The notes beneath the pieces were generated by a model, which saw nothing but the letters and a program-made list of their open reading frames with translations, ran no database searches and was not told the origin of the DNA. Both the position numbers and the translations under genes were made by a program. Positions 24,530 to 33,424 of a stretch of DNA of 64,000 bases are shown piece by piece (position 1 is the stretch's first letter; the number at the start of each line of letters is the position of its first letter). This DNA comes from Streptomyces sp. R41 (GTDB lineage: Bacteria; Actinomycetota; Actinomycetes; Streptomycetales; Streptomycetaceae), in NCBI RefSeq assembly GCF_041053055.1, contig NZ_CP163443.1, positions 3,286,001 to 3,350,000 on the forward strand, given 5' to 3'.

Positions 24530-25330
24530 GTGCTCGTGCTGCTGCCGCCCTCCGAAGGCAAGGCGCCCTCCGGCCGGGGAACCGCGCTGAAGCTGGAGTC
24601 GCTGTCCCTGCCGGGCCTCACCGAGGCGCGCCAGGCGGTCCTCGACGAGCTGGTCGAGCTGTGCGCGGCCGACGAGGAGAAGGCCCGTGAGGTGCTCGGA
24701 CTGAGCGAGGGCCTGCGCGGCGAGGTCGCCAAGAACGTGGACCTGCGGACCGCGGGCGCCCGCCCGGCCGGGGAGATCTACACGGGAGTCCTGTACGACT
24801 CCCTGGACCTGGCCTCCCTGGACACGACGGCGAAGAGGCGGGCGGCACGCTCGCTGCTCGTGTTCTCGGGGCTGTGGGGCGCGGTCCGGGTGACCGACCG
24901 GATCCCCTCGTACCGCTGCTCGATGGGTGTGAAGCTGCCCGGGCTCGGGGCTCTGGGCGCGCACTGGCGTACCCCGATGGTCACCGCGCTGCCAGAGGCG
25001 GCCGGCGACGGACTCGTGCTGGACCTGCGGTCCTCGGCGTACGCGTCGGCATGGAAGCCGAAGGGCGAGGTCGCCGGGCGGACGGCGACCGTGCGGGTGC
25101 TGCACTCCCAGATGGTGAACGGGGTCGAGAAGCGTTCCGTCGTCAGCCACTTCAACAAGGCGACCAAGGGCAAGATCGTACGCAGCCTGCTCACCGCGGG
25201 CGCGGCGCCGAAGGGCCCGGCGGAGCTGGTGGAGGCGCTGCGGGACCTCGGGTACGTGGTGGAGGCGGAGGCTCCGGGCAGGGCGGGCAGGGCGTGGGCG
25301 CTGGACGTGGTGGTGACGGAGATCCACTGA
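24530..25330 (+). CDS. yaaA: Peroxide stress protein YaaA (DUF328/UPF0246)
   Basis: 266 residues starting at a GTG after TAGGAGAA. The N-terminus MLVLLPPSEGKA and the internal blocks LLVFSGLWGAVRVTDRIPSYR and VSHFNKATKGKIVRSLL are diagnostic of the YaaA family. In E. coli YaaA lowers free iron and protects DNA during peroxide stress. It is divergent from the RNB gene and has no operon partners. Confidence 0.92.
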   Translation: MLVLLPPSEGKAPSGRGTALKLESLSLPGLTEARQAVLDELVELCAADEEKAREVLGLSEGLRGEVAKNVDLRTAGARPAGEIYTGVLYDSLDLASLDTTAKRRAARSLLVFSGLWGAVRVTDRIPSYRCSMGVKLPGLGALGAHWRTPMVTALPEAAGDGLVLDLRSSAYASAWKPKGEVAGRTATVRVLHSQMVNGVEKRSVVSHFNKATKGKIVRSLLTAGAAPKGPAELVEALRDLGYVVEAEAPGRAGRAWALDVVVTEIH

Positions 25331-25370
25331 GCCCTTCCCTTCGGCGGCCGCGCGAGCGCCGCTCGGATGG

Positions 25371-25470
25371 GGTTGCGGCCTGTGCCACGAGCGCGGCTTG
25401 GCCGAGGTTGTGGCCCGCACCGCGAGCGCGGCTCGACAAAAGGCTGTGGCCCGTCCCGCGAGCCCGGCTT
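25371..25470. repeat. Three tandem ~35-bp repeats between yaaA and eda
   Basis: Units begin at 25371, 25406 and 25442, each opening GGYTGYGGCC and containing a CGAGCSCGGCT core. They fill most of the gap between the two genes. No ORF is supported. Confidence 0.65.
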
Positions 25471-25563
25471 TCGCCCGCACCGCCGACGTGGCTCCCTTGG
25501 ACCTCGTTGCAGCATATGCAATGACCTTTGCGCATACTGCACACCCCGGGCAGGATGAGGCGT

Positions 25564-26217
25564 ATGACTTCGCCGCTGCCCTCATCCCCGCCTGCCTCCG
25601 TACTGGATCTCGCCCCCGTGGTCCCCGTCGTCGTGGTCACGGACGCCGCCGACGCCGTACCCCTGGCGCGGGCGCTCGTCGCGGGCGGGCTGCCCGCGAT
25701 CGAGGTGACGCTGCGGACGCCGGTCGCGCTCGACGCGATCCGGGCGATCGCGGCCCAGGTGCCGGACGCGGTGGTCGGCGCGGGCACGGTCCTGTCACCG
25801 GAGCAGGTGGCCGACTCGGTGGCGGCGGGCGCACGCTTCCTGGTCAGCCCGGGCTGGACGGACGTACTGCTCGATGCCATGAAGGCGTCCGGGGTGTCGT
25901 TCCTGCCGGGGGTCTCCACCACGACGGAGGTCGTGGCGCTCCTGGAGCGGGGCGTGCGCGAGATGAAGTTCTTCCCGGCGCAGGCGGCGGGCGGCACTGC
26001 GTACCTCAAGTCACTGGCGGGCCCGCTGCCGCAGGCGCGGTTCTGCCCGACGGGCGGCATCGGTCCGGCCTCCGCGCCGGAGTACCTCGCGCTTCCCAAC
26101 GTCGGCTGCGTGGGCGGGAGCTGGATGCTCCCGCAGGATGCGGTCGCGGGGCGGGACTGGGGGTGGATCGAGGCCTTGGCGCGGGAGGCCGCGGCGCTCA
26201 GGCCGCCCCTCGGATAA
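25564..26217 (+). CDS. eda: KDPG/KHG aldolase
   Basis: 217 residues from the ATG at 25564 (GGATGAGG upstream), preferred over the longer frame. Residues VVPVVVVTDAADAVPLARAL, GLPAIEVTLRTP (catalytic Glu), VVGAGTVLSPEQV, MKFFPAQAAGG (Schiff-base Lys) and FCPTGGIGP are the standard class I 2-keto-3-deoxy-6-phosphogluconate aldolase motifs. It cleaves KDPG to pyruvate and glyceraldehyde-3-phosphate. No dehydratase (edd) is adjacent, so it may serve sugar-acid catabolism. Its stop codon lies in the first unit of a 27-bp tandem repeat. Confidence 0.9.
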   Translation: MTSPLPSSPPASVLDLAPVVPVVVVTDAADAVPLARALVAGGLPAIEVTLRTPVALDAIRAIAAQVPDAVVGAGTVLSPEQVADSVAAGARFLVSPGWTDVLLDAMKASGVSFLPGVSTTTEVVALLERGVREMKFFPAQAAGGTAYLKSLAGPLPQARFCPTGGIGPASAPEYLALPNVGCVGGSWMLPQDAVAGRDWGWIEALAREAAALRPPLG

Positions 26218-26303
26218 CGACCGCCCACGCCGCCACCCGAATGACGACCGCCCAGGCCGCCACCCGAATGACGACGGCTCAGGCCGCCACCCGAATGACG
26301 ACC
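26212..26303. repeat. 27-bp tandem repeat spanning two convergent stop codons
   Basis: Units start at 26212, 26239 and 26266 with a partial one at 26293; core GAATGACGACCGCCCAGGCC. The third and fourth units hold the last codons and stop of the oxidoreductase gene (26279). The first two are decayed copies downstream of it, reaching the eda stop. Confidence 0.75.
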
Positions 26304-27298
26304 TTGCCGAAGGCCACCCCGCTCTCGTAGTGGCGGAAGGCCTCGTGGACCTCGTCGAAGCCGAAGACACGGTCGATGACCGGGCGCGTCCCGTGCAGCG
26401 TCAGCGCCCGGTTCATGGACTCGAAGTGCGCCCGGCTGCCGACGAACACCCGGCGGATCGTCGCCAGACTCGCCGCGTACGCCGCGTTGGAGATCTCGAT
26501 GCCCGGCCTGCGCGGGTTGCCGGTGATCAGGAGCACGATCTGGCCGTAGAGCGCTGCGGCGCGCATGGACTGCTCGATCGTGTCGGGGCCGTTGGTCTCG
26601 ACGACGAGGTCGGCACCCCGACCGCCGGTCAACTCCCTTACCACCGACCCCCATTCCGGGTTCTCGGCGTAGTTGACGACGTGGTCCGCGCCGAGCGCCT
26701 TGAGGCGGTCGGCCTTCGCGGCGCTCGACGTCGTCGCGATGACCTCGGCGCCCAGCATCTTGGCGAACTGCACCACGAAGAGGGACAGCGCGCCGGTGCC
26801 CAGGGTGAGCACGGTCTGGCCGGGGGCCAGGGGCTCGCCGCCCGTCAGGGAGTGCCAGGCGGTGACTCCGGCACAGGGCAGGCAGGCCGCTTCCTCCCAG
26901 GTCAGGTGGTCCGGGACGAGTACGGCGGCCTCTTGGTCCAGGACGGCGTACTCGGTGAGCATGCCGTTCAGGGTGGCGCCCGGCTGGTCGAACAGGGCCG
27001 GCGTGATCCGTCCGTCGAGCCAGTTGGGGAAGTACGTGCCCGCCACCCGGTCGCCGACCGCGAACCGGGTCACCTCCCCTCCCACCGCGACGACTTCACC
27101 CGCTCCGTCGCTCACCGGGATCACATCCGGCACGGCCTTCAGCGGGTAGGTCCCCTTCATGAGCAGGAGATCGCGCTTGTTGAGGGAGACGGCCCGGACG
27201 CGGACGAGGATCTCGCGGGGGCCGGGCTCCGGGCGGTCGGTCTCGCGCGGGACGATGCCGTCGACGGTGCCGAGCGTTTCGAGGTGGTAGGCGCGCAT
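26279..27298 (-). CDS. Zinc-independent MDR oxidoreductase (quinone oxidoreductase-like)
   Basis: 339 residues from the ATG at 27298, giving MRAYHLETLG; the frame extends upstream to 27376, but this start fits the family. The N-terminal GroES-like fold has VSLNKRDLLLMKGTYP and lacks the catalytic Cys/His of zinc alcohol dehydrogenases. The Rossmann part holds QTVLTLGTGALSLFVVQFAKMLGAEVIATTSS. It is likely an NADPH-dependent reductase of quinones or enones. It is divergent from an XRE regulator, with a 35-bp tandem repeat in the shared promoter region. Its terminal codons seeded the downstream 27-bp repeat. Confidence 0.85.
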   Translation of the reverse strand: MRAYHLETLGTVDGIVPRETDRPEPGPREILVRVRAVSLNKRDLLLMKGTYPLKAVPDVIPVSDGAGEVVAVGGEVTRFAVGDRVAGTYFPNWLDGRITPALFDQPGATLNGMLTEYAVLDQEAAVLVPDHLTWEEAACLPCAGVTAWHSLTGGEPLAPGQTVLTLGTGALSLFVVQFAKMLGAEVIATTSSAAKADRLKALGADHVVNYAENPEWGSVVRELTGGRGADLVVETNGPDTIEQSMRAAALYGQIVLLITGNPRRPGIEISNAAYAASLATIRRVFVGSRAHFESMNRALTLHGTRPVIDRVFGFDEVHEAFRHYESGVAFGKVVIRVAA

Positions 27299-27407
27299 GT
27301 CCGCTCCCTGAGGTCTGCTCTGTGAGGTCTGCTCTGTGGATGCGTCCATGCTGCTCGGACGGGGTACGTCGCTCAATTCCCGGCAAGGTATGACGGCTCA
27401 CCGGGAC

Positions 27408-27512
27408 GGCCACGTCGTAGAGACGGTTGTCGTCGCGGAGAGGGCCACGTCGCAGAGACAGCCGTCGTCGTAGAGAGGGCCATGTCATACAGACGGCGCT
27501 GTCGTACCCATG
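27408..27512. repeat. 35-bp tandem repeat (three units) in divergent promoter
   Basis: Units start at 27408, 27443 and 27478, exactly 35 bp apart, each opening GGCCAYGTCRYAGAGAC-like. They lie just upstream of the XRE gene (27528) and 110 bp from the oxidoreductase start, so they may be repeated regulator-binding sites or just a minisatellite. Confidence 0.7.
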
Positions 27513-27527
27513 ACGTACAACTGAGCC

Positions 27528-28328
27528 ATGACCACCAGCACCTCCATCGAGCCCCCTCCCTTCGCCCGGGAGCTGTTGCGCTGGCGCACCGCGCGGCGGG
27601 TCAGTCAGCTGGAGCTCGCCTCGCGGGCGGGGACGACTCAGCGGTACGTCAGCTTCATCGAGCGCGGGCGTTCGGTACCCGGCAGAGAGATCGTGATCAG
27701 GCTCGCCGAGTCGCTGGAGCTGACGCTGCGGGAGCGCAACTCACTTCTGCTGGCGGCCGGTTACGCGCCCGCGTTCGCCGAGTCACCGCTCGACGCCGTC
27801 GCGCTGAAGCCCGTACGGGAGGCGCTGGACAGCATTCTCGAAGGGCATCTGCCCTATCCGGCCGTGGTGGCGGGGCCACGGGGTGAACTCGTCGCGGCCA
27901 ACGAGGCGTTCGACGTGCTCACGGAGGGGGCGGACGCGTCGCTGCTCGAACCGCCCGTCAACGTGCTGCGGCTCGCGCTGCATCCGCGCGGGATGGCGTC
28001 ACGGGTGGTGAACCTGGACGCGTGGGGGCAGCACATCGTGGAGAACCTGCGGGCCCGAGCCGTACGCAGCCCGGATCCCCACCTCGACGCGCTCGCCGAG
28101 GAGTTGGCGGACTACGTGCCCGCGAGCGAGCCCGGCGCGGACTACCTGGGCTTCGCCGTACCGCTGCGACTGCGGCGCCCGGAGGGCGAGTTGAGACTGC
28201 TCACCACGCTGACGTCGTTCGCGACGGCGGTGGACGTCACGCTCGCCGAGCTCCACCTGGAGGCATTTCTCCCGGCGGACCGGGAGACGGCGGAGATCCT
28301 GCGGGCCCGCGCCGCTCGGCGCACGTGA
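27528..28328 (+). CDS. XRE regulator with MmyB-like ligand-binding domain
   Basis: 266 residues. An N-terminal HTH (LLRWRTARRVSQLELASRAG ... YVSFIERGRSVPG) is followed by the MmyB-like PAS-type domain: YPAVVAGPRGELVAANEAFDVL and, near the C-terminus, LLTTLTSFATAVDVTLAELHLEAFLPAD. Regulators of this build usually control a divergently placed short-chain or MDR oxidoreductase, which matches the gene at 26279-27298. The ligand is unknown. Confidence 0.9.
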   Translation: MTTSTSIEPPPFARELLRWRTARRVSQLELASRAGTTQRYVSFIERGRSVPGREIVIRLAESLELTLRERNSLLLAAGYAPAFAESPLDAVALKPVREALDSILEGHLPYPAVVAGPRGELVAANEAFDVLTEGADASLLEPPVNVLRLALHPRGMASRVVNLDAWGQHIVENLRARAVRSPDPHLDALAEELADYVPASEPGADYLGFAVPLRLRRPEGELRLLTTLTSFATAVDVTLAELHLEAFLPADRETAEILRARAARRT

Positions 28329-29717
28329 TCAGCGCAGGTGAGAGGTGTCGTTGAACAGGCGGACGCTCGCGTTGCCGTCCGCGTAGTACGCCACCGCCGA
28401 GAGGGAGGCCGCGGACAGTTCCATACGGAACAGGGACTCCGGAGGGGCGCCGAGGGCGAGGCGTACGAGGGTCTTGATCGGGGTGACGTGCGTGACGAGC
28501 AGGACGGTGCGGCCCGCGTACGAGGCGATCAGCTTGTCGCGGGTGGTGGCCATACGGCGGGCGGTCGCCGCGAAGCTCTCGCCGCCGCCGGACGGTTCGG
28601 CCTTCGGCGAGGCGAGCCAGGCGTTCAGGTCGTCGGGGTAGCGCTCCCGCACCTCGCCGAACGTCAGCCCCTCCCAGGCGCCGAAGTCCGTCTCGCGCAG
28701 CCCGTCCTCGATGACCACGTCGAGCCCGAGGCGGGCGGCGACGGCCCCCGCGGTCTCCCGGGTCCGGGTCAGCGGCGACGCCACGATCGCCTGGATGGTG
28801 CCGCGCGCGGCCAGCGCCGCGGCGACCCGCTCGGCCTGTTCCCGGCCCACGTCCGACAGTGACGGGTCGCTGCCGCCGCTGCCCGAGAATCGCTTCTGGG
28901 GGGTCAGGGGGGTCTCGCCGTGGCGGAGGAGGACGAAGGTGGCCGGGGCGCCCAGGTCGGGGGCTGCGCCCCAACCGACCGTCGGTGCGGTGGCGGCCAC
29001 GTTCTGCGCGGCCCTCACATCGCTTTCGGACTGTGCGGCTCCGCCGCCGGGTGACGGGGTGGAGCCGGGAGTCGTCAAACCGCGGGCCGGTGCGGGCTGG
29101 TCGCGCAGTTCGCCGCGCCCCTCGCGGGGCGCTCCCGAGCCCGGCGCCTCAGCGGGCGCCACGCCACCGCGAATCCCCGCCAGCGCCGCCCGTGCCTTCG
29201 CCGCGCCCGCCACCGCGTCCCCGGGCGGGCCGGACGGCTCAGGAGCCGCGGCACGCGCCGCACGCGCGTCCAGTTCCGCCGTCGATGCCGACGCCGACCA
29301 CTGCTCGCCCCGCCTTCCCGCGTCCATCGCCTCGTTGGCGAGCCGGTCCGCGTGCTTGTTCTGCTCGCGCGGGATCCACTCGTACGTGACCTGCTCGGAC
29401 GGGAGGATCCGCGCGGCCTCGGCGGCCAGCGGCTTCATGTCCGGGTGCTTGATCTTCCAGCGGCCGGACATCTGCTCGACGACGAGCTTGGAGTCCATGC
29501 GGACCCGGATCGAGGCGGTCGGGTCCAGTTCGTGGGCAGCGCGCAGGCCGGCCACCAGCCCCCGGTACTCCGCGACGTTGTTGGTGGCGATGCCGATGTA
29601 CTCGGCGCGCTCCACCAGCGTCTCCCCGGTGGCCGCGTCGATGACCACGGAGCCGTAGCCCGCGGGCCCCGGGTTGCCCCGGGAACCGCCGTCGGCCTCG
29701 ACGATGAACTCCCGCAC
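28329..29717 (-). CDS. Bifunctional RNase HI / acid phosphatase
   Basis: 462 residues. Residues 1-135 are an RNase HI domain: FIVEADGGSRGNPGPAGYG, the catalytic Glu in NNVAEYRGL, MDSKLVVEQMSG and NKHADRLANEA. A proline/alanine-rich linker (~150-260) leads to a histidine-phosphatase domain with FVLLRHGETPLTPQKRFSG, the PLTRTRETA block and VLLVTHVTPIK. This fusion is known from actinobacteria (Rv2228c of M. tuberculosis, where the C-terminal part is a CobC-like alpha-ribazole phosphatase). It removes RNA from RNA-DNA hybrids. It follows the zinc-ribbon gene in a minus-strand cluster. Confidence 0.93.
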   Translation of the reverse strand: MREFIVEADGGSRGNPGPAGYGSVVIDAATGETLVERAEYIGIATNNVAEYRGLVAGLRAAHELDPTASIRVRMDSKLVVEQMSGRWKIKHPDMKPLAAEAARILPSEQVTYEWIPREQNKHADRLANEAMDAGRRGEQWSASASTAELDARAARAAAPEPSGPPGDAVAGAAKARAALAGIRGGVAPAEAPGSGAPREGRGELRDQPAPARGLTTPGSTPSPGGGAAQSESDVRAAQNVAATAPTVGWGAAPDLGAPATFVLLRHGETPLTPQKRFSGSGGSDPSLSDVGREQAERVAAALAARGTIQAIVASPLTRTRETAGAVAARLGLDVVIEDGLRETDFGAWEGLTFGEVRERYPDDLNAWLASPKAEPSGGGESFAATARRMATTRDKLIASYAGRTVLLVTHVTPIKTLVRLALGAPPESLFRMELSAASLSAVAYYADGNASVRLFNDTSHLR

Positions 29718-29740
29718 GCGTCAAGCCCCTTACAGACTTC

Positions 29741-29802
29741 TTGCAGACCTACAGGCCTACGGACTTGCAGACCCGGAGGCCTACGGACTTACAGACCGGA
29801 CT
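29741..29802. repeat. 24-bp tandem repeat at the end of the zinc-ribbon gene
   Basis: Units begin at 29741, 29765 and (partial) 29789, core TTGCAGACC..AGGCCTACGGAC. The third contains the stop codon of the zinc-ribbon gene; the other two are downstream copies. Confidence 0.75.
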
Positions 29803-30532
29803 CGGACGTGCGCACCAGAATGCGACGGCAGTTCTCGCAGCGCAGCACGGTGTCCGGGGAGGCCGCCTTCACCTCGTTGACCTCCGTGATGTTGAGCTCC
29901 AGGCGGCAGCCCTCGCAGCGGCGCTGGTAGAGCCGGGCCGCGCCGACGCCGCCCTGCTGGTCGCGCAGCTTGTCGTAGAGCTTGAGGAGGTCGGGGGGGA
30001 TCGTGGCGGCGATGACCTCGCGCTCCTTCCTCGCCGTCGCGGTGTCGCCGTCGAGGGACTCGAAGGCGGCGTCCCGGCGCGAGGTCGCGTCGTCGATCTT
30101 CGACTGGACGGAGGAGACGCGCTCGGTCAGCTCGGCGACGCGCTCCTGGGCGGACTCGCGGCGCTCCATGACCTCCAGGACGACGTCCTCGAGGTCACCC
30201 TGGCGCTTGGCGAGGGAGGTGATCTCGCGCTGGAGGTTCTCCAGGTCCTTGGGGGACGACACGGCACCGGAGTCGAGGCGCTTCTGGTCGCGGGCGGCGC
30301 GCTGGCGCACCTGGTCGACGTCCTGCTCGGCCTTGGTCTGCTCGCGGGCGCAGTCGCTCTCCTCGGTCTGTGAGGCGACGAGCAGGTCGCGCAGCTGCGT
30401 GAGGTCCTTGTTCAGCGACTCGATCTCGGCGTGCTCGGGCAGCGACCTCCGCTTGTGCGCCAGCTGCTGAAGGCGTACGTCGAGGGCCTGGACGTCGAGG
30501 AGTCGGATCTGGTCGGCGGGCGCGGCGTTCAG
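29789..30532 (-). CDS. C4-type zinc-ribbon, coiled-coil protein
   Basis: 247 residues if started at the CTG at 30532, which overlaps the Nif3 stop as CTGA and has AGGAG upstream; this rare start gives the usual N-terminus LNAAPADQIRLLDVQALD. Residues 20-170 are a long coiled coil. The C-terminal zinc ribbon has CEGCRLEL and CENCRRIL (two CxxC pairs), as in the CT398/FlxA-like family (zf-RING_7). These proteins occur next to Nif3 and RNase H genes across actinobacteria and are thought to have a nucleic-acid or quality-control role; the function is not known. Confidence 0.88.
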   Translation of the reverse strand: MNAAPADQIRLLDVQALDVRLQQLAHKRRSLPEHAEIESLNKDLTQLRDLLVASQTEESDCAREQTKAEQDVDQVRQRAARDQKRLDSGAVSSPKDLENLQREITSLAKRQGDLEDVVLEVMERRESAQERVAELTERVSSVQSKIDDATSRRDAAFESLDGDTATARKEREVIAATIPPDLLKLYDKLRDQQGGVGAARLYQRRCEGCRLELNITEVNEVKAASPDTVLRCENCRRILVRTSESGL

Positions 30533-31380
30533 TTGGGGGCTCCTGATGTGTCGGTGATAGAGGCCGCGTGGGCGGTCCAGGGGTCGGTGACCGTCTTCGA
30601 GACGTGGACCCTCAGGTCCCATCCATGACGGTCGGAGATCTCGTCGAGCTGGGCGGCGGCCAGCTCGCACCAGGGCCACTCGGTGGCCCAGTGCGCCGCG
30701 TCGAGCAGCGCGAGAGGACTGTGGGCGCGGGCTTCGGACGCCGGGTGGTGGCGCAGGTCCGCGGTGAGGAAGGCGTCCACGCCGGCGGCGCGCACGTCGT
30801 CGAAGAGGCTGTCGCCGGAGCCGCCGCTGACCGCGACGGTCCGTACCAGCGCGTCGGGGTCGCCCGCGACGCGGATGCCCTGTGCGGTGGCGGGCAGCCG
30901 CTCGGCGGCGCGCGCGGCGAGGTCGCGGACGGTCAGCGGGTGGTCCAGCTCACAGACTCGGCCGAGGCCCCGGCGGCCGTCCGGGTCGGTCGGGTCCGGC
31001 ACGAGGGGCCGTACGACACGAAGGTCCAGCGCGCCCGCGAGGGCGTCGGAGACTCCCGGATCGGCGCGGTCGGCGTTCGTGTGGGCGACGTGCAGCGCGA
31101 TGTCGTTCTTGATCAGGGTGTGCACGACGCGGCCCTTGAAGGTGGTGGCCGCCACCGTCGTCGTACCGCGCAGATAGAGCGGATGGTGGGTGACCAGCAG
31201 ATCCGCACCCAGCTTCACCGCCTCGTCGACGATGTCCTGGACCGGGTCGACGGCGAACAGTACGCGCGTGACCTCCTGGTCGGGGTCGCCGCAGACGGTG
31301 CCGACCGCGTCCCAGTCCTCGGCCCTCTCGGGGGGCCAGAGAGCGTCGAGCGCGGCGATGACTTCAGACAGACGGGGCAC
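30529..31380 (-). CDS. Nif3-like dinuclear metal-centre protein
   Basis: 283 residues. The N-terminal DWDAVGTVCGDP, GADLLVTHHPLYLRG (metal His pair) and ALHVAHTNADRADPGVSDALA, plus the C-terminal FLTADLRHHPASEA and LLDAAHWATEWPW, are the standard Nif3/YbgI metal-site motifs. Older annotation calls it GTP cyclohydrolase 1 type 2, but the reaction is unproven. It is a cytosolic hexamer in characterised relatives. It is translationally coupled to the zinc-ribbon gene. Confidence 0.92.
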   Translation of the reverse strand: MPRLSEVIAALDALWPPERAEDWDAVGTVCGDPDQEVTRVLFAVDPVQDIVDEAVKLGADLLVTHHPLYLRGTTTVAATTFKGRVVHTLIKNDIALHVAHTNADRADPGVSDALAGALDLRVVRPLVPDPTDPDGRRGLGRVCELDHPLTVRDLAARAAERLPATAQGIRVAGDPDALVRTVAVSGGSGDSLFDDVRAAGVDAFLTADLRHHPASEARAHSPLALLDAAHWATEWPWCELAAAQLDEISDRHGWDLRVHVSKTVTDPWTAHAASITDTSGAPN

Positions 31381-31623
31381 GGGGAAAGGCTACCTGTCTT
31401 ACGTCCCGGCCCGACCGGTCGCGAGCCACTCGACCAGCGCCCCGGCGATGGGCGGGCCCCGGTCGCCCAGGCCCACCCCCGCCTCCCCACCACCGTTCAG
31501 CACATCCGCCCCCGTTTCCTCAGGCGAATCCCGACATGGCCACCCTTATGTGTGAAGCGGCCGCCCGTCGGTCCCACGTCTGTGCGTGCGAAAACTAGCT
31601 TCGTCGCCGGAGGTGACCGAACG

Positions 31624-33189
31624 ATGACGGCCTGTGCGACGGAGCCTGGGGCGGAGAACGAGGACGAGAGCCAGGACGCGAACCACGGCGTGAACGACTG
31701 GACCGCCCGTCCCGCCTGTGTGATCACCACTGACGGCACGTACGCGGCGCGCCTCACCCGGGCCGGCGAGTCCTGGTACCCGGAGCGCTGGACGCTGGAC
31801 GGCCCCGAGCCGTACGCCGTACCGCTGCCCGGCCACCAGCCGGAGGAGCCCGGCACCGAGGTGCTGCCGCTGACCGACGGAAGGGTGCTGATCCACCGCG
31901 TCACGGAGGGACGGCACGTCTTCTCCCTCCTGTACCCGACCGGGCCCGGCACCGGCGAGCTGCCGCTCGGCGCGGTGGAGTGCCCCGACGAGGGCACCCG
32001 GCTGCGGCTGCTGCCGCCCGCGCCCGGCGGGCAGCGGGCGTACGCCCTCGCCGTGGGCCGGGGCTCCACCGCGGTGTGGCTGGTGGCGGGCGGCGCGTTC
32101 GGACCCGAGCACCTGGCAGAGGTGCCGGGCCACTGCTCGGGCGGGGTGTGGCTGGACGGCACCGGCCGCCTGCTCGCGCTGGACCGCTGCCGGGACGGCC
32201 GCACCAAGACGGTGGTCGTCGACCTGGAGCGCGGCGGCGAGATGTTCCCGTTCCTCCAGATCGCGGAGCACAGCAACGACCGACTGCTCCTCGCGGACGC
32301 CGACAGCGGCCTCCTCCTCATCCGCTCCGACGCCCCGTCCCCGGGCCACGACCGCCTCGGCTGGGGCGTCGTCGGCAGCACCCTGCCCGTCCGCTTCCCG
32401 GAGTGCCTGCGCCTGACCGACTGCGCGGTGACACCCTTCGCGATCCAGCCCGGCCAGATGCTCACCCCCGAGACCTGCGCGGTCGCCCTGCGCATCGACG
32501 GCCCGGCGGGTACCTGGCTCGGCATCTGGCGCCCCGCCGAACGCCAGGTCCACCATCTCCCGGCCCCCGAGGGCTGGTTGGCGGGCACCGGCCTGTGGAC
32601 CAGAGAGGGGGTGCTCCAACTGCCGTACGCGACGGGGGCGGTGCCGTGCGGGGTGGCCCGGGTGGGAGCGCCCATGGGGGCAGGGGCGGGGGAAGGGGGC
32701 CCTGACCGGGACGCCGGCCAGGGCCCCGAACTACGACCACCAGCCCGCCCGGTCCCTCTCCAACAGGCACCTCTGGAGGGACGGGTGGTGCGGTTGAACG
32801 GCCGGGGCTTGCAACTGCGCGGTCGGGGGGTGCAGTTGAACAACCAGGGGCCGCAACTGAACCAGCCCGCCCAGGCACCCTCGGCCCGCCCGGCATTCGA
32901 GGACGAGGCCGCGAGCCGCACCACACCCACCCCGGGCCACATCGCGCCCGCCCCAGGCCACACCACTCCCACCCCAGGCCACACCACTCCCACCCCGGGC
33001 CACATCACGCCCACCCCGGGCGCCACTCTCCACCCCGGCCGGCATTTCTCAGCCCGTCCGGCGTTCGAGGACGAGGCCGTCAAGGCCGAAGGGGGGTCTG
33101 GGGGCGCAGCCCCCAGGTACGGGACGGGCAGGGGCGGAGGGGGCGAAGAAAGCTCACCCACCGACACCCCCGCCATGACCGCCAGTTAG
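31624..33189 (+). CDS. Hypothetical protein with repeat-extended C-terminus (521 aa)
   Basis: From the ATG at 31624. Residues 1-~360 form a soluble beta-rich, possibly beta-propeller-like region (repeated short strands such as VVVDLERGGEMF, RLLLADADSGLLLI, GTWLGIWRPAERQVHHLP). I do not recognise a named family. From about residue 400 the protein becomes low-complexity: two translated pieces of a dispersed Streptomyces repeat (both reading ARPAFEDEA) flank five seven-residue units of the type GHTTPTP. This tail probably arose by loss of an earlier stop and insertion of repeat DNA, so the functional protein may be about 370-400 residues. Confidence 0.7.
   Translation: MTACATEPGAENEDESQDANHGVNDWTARPACVITTDGTYAARLTRAGESWYPERWTLDGPEPYAVPLPGHQPEEPGTEVLPLTDGRVLIHRVTEGRHVFSLLYPTGPGTGELPLGAVECPDEGTRLRLLPPAPGGQRAYALAVGRGSTAVWLVAGGAFGPEHLAEVPGHCSGGVWLDGTGRLLALDRCRDGRTKTVVVDLERGGEMFPFLQIAEHSNDRLLLADADSGLLLIRSDAPSPGHDRLGWGVVGSTLPVRFPECLRLTDCAVTPFAIQPGQMLTPETCAVALRIDGPAGTWLGIWRPAERQVHHLPAPEGWLAGTGLWTREGVLQLPYATGAVPCGVARVGAPMGAGAGEGGPDRDAGQGPELRPPARPVPLQQAPLEGRVVRLNGRGLQLRGRGVQLNNQGPQLNQPAQAPSARPAFEDEAASRTTPTPGHIAPAPGHTTPTPGHTTPTPGHITPTPGATLHPGRHFSARPAFEDEAVKAEGGSGGAAPRYGTGRGGGGEESSPTDTPAMTAS
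33050..33144 (+). repeat. Dispersed Streptomyces repeat, copy A (95 bp, inside coding)
   Basis: Matches 45061-45155 (opposite strand) at all but about three of 95 positions. It contains a palindrome centred on GGGGGCGCAGCCCCC. A shorter copy of its first part lies at 32878-32911. Elements of this kind usually sit between genes as hairpin-forming repeats; this one is translated as the tail of the preceding protein. Confidence 0.8.
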
Positions 33190-33238
33190 AATCCCCCGGC
33201 TGTAAAAGTAGGATCTTGCATACGGGGTGAACACTTAA

Positions 33239-33403
33239 ATGAGCGACACCAGCACGATGGAAGCACGGGGCACCGACTCCCACGAGGCCACGGCCCAGGC
33301 CGAAGGCCACGGAAGGCACCGCGGCCCGATCTCCGGCCACGACGACGCGGCGACCCCGCAGGGCCGCCACCGCAAGCCGTCCGACCAGGACAACGCCGCC
33401 TGA
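33239..33403 (+). CDS. Small hydrophilic protein (54 aa)
   Basis: ATG at 33239 with GGGGTGA upstream; the product is MSDTSTMEARGTDSHEATAQ..., rich in His, Asp, Gly and Arg, ending GRHRKPSDQDNAA. It has no hydrophobic core and no cysteine, so it is probably disordered. A perfect 13-bp terminator hairpin follows 22 bp after the stop, which supports it as a real transcription unit. Function unknown. Confidence 0.6.
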   Translation: MSDTSTMEARGTDSHEATAQAEGHGRHRGPISGHDDAATPQGRHRKPSDQDNAA

Positions 33404-33424
33404 CGGCACGCCGAACCCGGCACA

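Noticed and set aside
27408..27512. CRISPR array
   Set aside because: The 35-bp units are adjacent with no unique spacers and no cas genes are present; the same holds for the other tandem repeats.
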